Positions 6,509-7,930 of a DNA stretch of 7,930 bases are shown in pieces; position 1 is the first letter of the stretch; each line of letters opens with the position of its first letter. Both the position numbers and the translations under genes were made by a program. Where the stretch lies: positions 1-7,930 of the forward strand of contig CAJUMD010000133.1 of the NCBI GenBank assembly GCA_910587275.1. The letters run 5' to 3'. Source of the stretch: an uncultured Kineothrix sp. (lineage in GTDB: Bacteria > Bacillota > Clostridia > Lachnospirales > Lachnospiraceae). The notes beneath the pieces are model-generated. The model saw nothing but the letters and a program-made list of their open reading frames with translations, had not been told where the DNA came from and did no database searches.

Positions 6509-6534
6509 GGAGGTCTGCCTACTTACAGACCTCC
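6509..6534 (-). terminator. Hairpin after fabK: weak terminator or attenuator
   Basis: GGAGGTCTG (minus strand, 6534-6526) pairs perfectly with CAGACCTCC (6517-6509) around an 8-nt loop. On the minus strand the right arm is followed by CTTTTC, a short T-run. This makes it a plausible partial terminator that would let only some acpP-fabK transcripts continue into fabD. It lies 22 nt after the fabK stop. The T-run is shorter than in the terminator at 364-396. Confidence 0.55.
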
Positions 6535-6556
6535 TGTTTATCCATGGTACGCCTAC

Positions 6557-7492
6557 TCATTCCCCGGTTTTCTTCCCGAGTAATTGTTCCGCCTGCGCCA
6601 CGGTTCCACGGATGATGTCCCCGCAGCTTTTTTCTTCTTTCACCAAACCGGCAATCTGTCCTGCCATGACGGTACCGTCCACCACGTCCCCGTCCATCAC
6701 TGCTTTCCTGAGCGTTCCAAGGGTCAGGTGTTCCAATTCCTCAAAAGATGCACCCTGCTGCTCCAATTTCAGATATTCCCTTGTCATCTTATTACGGATG
6801 CAGCGCACCGGATGTCCGGTACTCCTTCCCGTTACTTCGGAATCAATGTCTTTCGCCGCGATTACCTTCTGTTTATAATTGCTATGTACGATGGATTCCT
6901 TTGCCGTTACGAATACGGTTCCCATCTGTACCGCCTCCGCACCGAGCATCATGGCTGCCGCAAAGCCCCTGCCGTCGGCAATACCGCCTGCTGCCACTAC
7001 CGGAATCCGCACCGCATCCACAACCTGCGGCACCAAAGCCATTGTTGTGATGGAACCGATATGACCGCCTGCTTCCGCACCTTCCGCCACAACCGCATCC
7101 GCGCCTGCCCGTTCCATCATCTTCGCCATAGCCACGCTGGCAACCACCGGAATGACCTTGACGCCGGCATCTTTCCACATGCCAACGAATCTGCCCGGAT
7201 TCCCCGCGCCGGTAGTAACTACCTTCACGCCTTCTTCAACGACAATTTTCGCCACTTCTTCCGCATTGGGATTCAGCAGCATGATATTCACGCCCACGGG
7301 TTTATCCGTCAGCTTCTTCGCCTCCCGGATCTGCTCCCTGACAATCTCCGGCGGCGCGCTCGCCGCGCCGATTAAGCCCAAACCGCCTGCCTCCGATACC
7401 GCTGCGGCAAGATGGTATTCCGCCACCCACGCCATACCGCCCTGTATCACCGGATATTCGATTCCCAGCAACTCCGTTATCCTTGTTTTCAT
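6557..7492 (-). CDS. fabK: Enoyl-ACP reductase II (FabK), FMN-dependent
   Basis: Performs the last reduction of each cycle, trans-2-enoyl-ACP to acyl-ACP, using FMN and NAD(P)H. The 311-residue TIM barrel shows the FMN-binding VIQGGMAWV (15-23), TTGAGNPGRF (93-102) and VVAAGGIADGRG (165-176). His144 in AEGAEAGGHIGS is at the same position as the active-site His of Streptococcus pneumoniae FabK. AVQMGTVF and RCIRNKM are also typical. There is no C-terminal cysteine block, which distinguishes it from the longer paralogue at 1829-2947. It begins 1 nt after the acpP stop, with AAAGGTG inside the end of acpP about 12 nt upstream, so it is surely co-transcribed with acpP. No FabI- or FabL-type reductase is in the window. 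Confidence 0.96.
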   Translation of the reverse strand: MKTRITELLGIEYPVIQGGMAWVAEYHLAAAVSEAGGLGLIGAASAPPEIVREQIREAKKLTDKPVGVNIMLLNPNAEEVAKIVVEEGVKVVTTGAGNPGRFVGMWKDAGVKVIPVVASVAMAKMMERAGADAVVAEGAEAGGHIGSITTMALVPQVVDAVRIPVVAAGGIADGRGFAAAMMLGAEAVQMGTVFVTAKESIVHSNYKQKVIAAKDIDSEVTGRSTGHPVRCIRNKMTREYLKLEQQGASFEELEHLTLGTLRKAVMDGDVVDGTVMAGQIAGLVKEEKSCGDIIRGTVAQAEQLLGKKTGE

Positions 7493-7493
7493 A

Positions 7494-7727
7494 TTATGCT
7501 TCTACACCTTTGCTTTTCATATACTCGATGACTGCGCCAACCGTGGTAATCTGCTCCAAATCCTCGGAAGGAATTTCAATTCCGTATTCTTCCTCAAAAG
7601 CCATTACCAACTCAAACAAATCGAGGGAATCCGCTCCCAAATCATCCTTAAAGGAAGAATCCTCCGTGATTTCCACTCCTTCTAAATTTAACTGTTCCTG
7701 AATGATTTCTTTTACTCTCTCCAGCAT
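7494..7727 (-). CDS. acpP: Acyl carrier protein
   Basis: A small acidic carrier that holds growing acyl chains on a phosphopantetheine arm and presents them to every enzyme of this cluster. It has 77 residues, the usual ACP size. The modification site is Ser34 in DDLGADSLDLFELVM, followed by the acidic helix EEEYGIEIPSEDLEQI that partner enzymes recognise. The start is the ATG at 7727: AAAGGAG (7736-7742) lies 8 nt upstream and the protein then begins MLERVKEII. A longer in-frame reading to 7769 would cross this ribosome binding site and the promoter start region, so I reject it. It is the first gene of the cluster, about 40 nt from the predicted transcription start, with fabK immediately after it. 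Confidence 0.97.
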   Translation of the reverse strand: MLERVKEIIQEQLNLEGVEITEDSSFKDDLGADSLDLFELVMAFEEEYGIEIPSEDLEQITTVGAVIEYMKSKGVEA

Positions 7728-7761
7728 CGTATAATCTCCTTTAACCAATCTTTCTGAATAA

Positions 7762-7774
7762 TTTGACACTCAAA
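7762..7774. promoter_or_regulatory. FabT-like operator at the acpP promoter
   Basis: TTTGA (7762-7766), CAC, and TCAAA (7770-7774) form the same core palindrome, with the same 3-nt spacing, as the fabD-upstream site. The flanks match only partly. It overlaps the last base of the -10 and the expected start point (near 7767), a classic repressor position. Arms of only 5 bp would be weak evidence alone; the strength is in the repeat of the pattern at the second fab promoter. Confidence 0.6.
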
Positions 7775-7802
7775 GTATATTATCCCCTTCCCCATTTGTC
7801 AA
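7774..7802 (-). promoter_or_regulatory. Main promoter of the fab cluster (acpP)
   Basis: On the minus strand, a perfect TTGACA (7797-7802) and TATACT (7774-7779, 5 of 6) are spaced by exactly 17 nt. Transcription would start near 7767, leaving a leader of about 40 nt that includes the acpP ribosome binding site. The spacer is G-rich with a TAA end. The operator-like palindrome at 7762-7774 overlaps its downstream edge. Confidence 0.8.
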
Positions 7803-7832
7803 TACCTTATTTACATTCCCTTCATTCCACTG

Positions 7833-7855
7833 TAACAGTTCAGGCTGAAATGTTA
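7833..7855. repeat. 23-bp near-perfect palindrome upstream of the acpP promoter
   Basis: TAACAGTTCAG (7833-7843), a single G, and CTGAAATGTTA (7845-7855) are reverse complements except at one position in each arm. It lies about 30 bp upstream of the acpP -35. It could be an activator or repressor site for acpP, or a site belonging to whatever lies to the right. It has no T-run and does not match the TTTGA-N3-TCAAA pattern. Confidence 0.45.
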
Positions 7856-7930
7856 TGTTGATGGGCGGACGCACGGGAGGGAGTTTTTTGCGGGGCGGCG
7901 GCAGGGGGATTGCCTGTCCCGGTTTTCCGT
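7856..7930. other. G-rich stretch at right edge, no gene assigned
   Basis: The plus strand is strongly G-rich, with runs such as GGGAGGGAG and CGGGGCGGCGGCAGGGGG, unlike the neighbouring A/T-rich promoter region. Short reading frames cross the edge on both strands, but none shows a recognisable motif or ribosome binding site. A weak GGCA/TGCC stem lies near 7900-7913. I cannot say what this is. Confidence 0.3.

Noticed and set aside
7728..7769. Longer N-terminus for acpP (14 extra residues)
   Set aside because: It would include the acpP ribosome binding site and start at the predicted transcription start. ACP proteins begin at the inner Met.
7763..7930. Minus-strand frame open from the right edge to just before acpP
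   Set aside because: It runs through the promoter and the palindrome, is proline-rich with no recognisable motif, and would place a gene end on top of the acpP start region. Chance is the simpler explanation.
1..7930. CRISPR array, tRNA, rRNA or insertion sequence
   Set aside because: I saw no regularly spaced direct repeats, no tRNA-like cloverleaf, no rRNA stretches and no transposase-like frame.

Overview
The window is a type II fatty acid synthesis (FAS II) gene cluster, entirely on the minus strand, probably from a low-oxygen Gram-positive of the class Clostridia, most likely Lachnospiraceae. That assignment is inference. It rests on AGGAG-type ribosome binding sites, FabK as the enoyl reductase, Firmicute-type protein sequences, balanced GC content, and a small decayed gene that I recall as common in Lachnospiraceae genomes.

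Layout, in transcription order (right to left). Positions 7728-7930 hold the cluster's main promoter (TTGACA, 17 nt, TATACT). A TTTGA-CAC-TCAAA palindrome sits on its -10 and start region, and two further structured or G-rich stretches lie upstream. Then come acpP (7494-7727) and fabK (6557-7492). The 146-nt gap after fabK holds a 9-bp hairpin with a short T-run, then a second promoter whose -35 lies inside a longer palindrome of the same kind (AATATTTTGA-TAT-TCAAAATATT). It is followed by fabD (5487-6410), fabG (4744-5484), a 107-nt gap with hairpins, fabF (3401-4636), fabZ (2969-3397), a FabX-like flavin oxidoreductase (1829-2947) and fabH (788-1789).

Between fabH and the left edge are a perfect 10-bp inverted repeat (639-670), a small decayed gene with an in-frame stop (436-621), a strong intrinsic terminator (364-396), and a consensus promoter driving a response-regulator gene cut off by the left edge (1-175).

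How it works together: FabD loads malonyl on ACP, FabH starts chains, FabF elongates, FabG and FabZ reduce and dehydrate, and FabK reduces the enoyl-ACP. The gene of most interest is the COG2070-family flavoprotein between fabZ and fabH. It is not a second ordinary FabK: it has the longer architecture and the C-terminal four-cysteine motif of Helicobacter pylori FabX, an FMN/[4Fe-4S] acyl-ACP dehydrogenase/isomerase that makes unsaturated fatty acids. The window has no fabA or fabM, so this gene is a good candidate for the double-bond-introducing step. The paired TTTGA-N3-TCAAA sites suggest control by a FabT-like MarR-family repressor encoded elsewhere. No acetyl-CoA carboxylase genes are present, and fabH is at the tail rather than the head, so the order differs from the familiar clostridial cluster.
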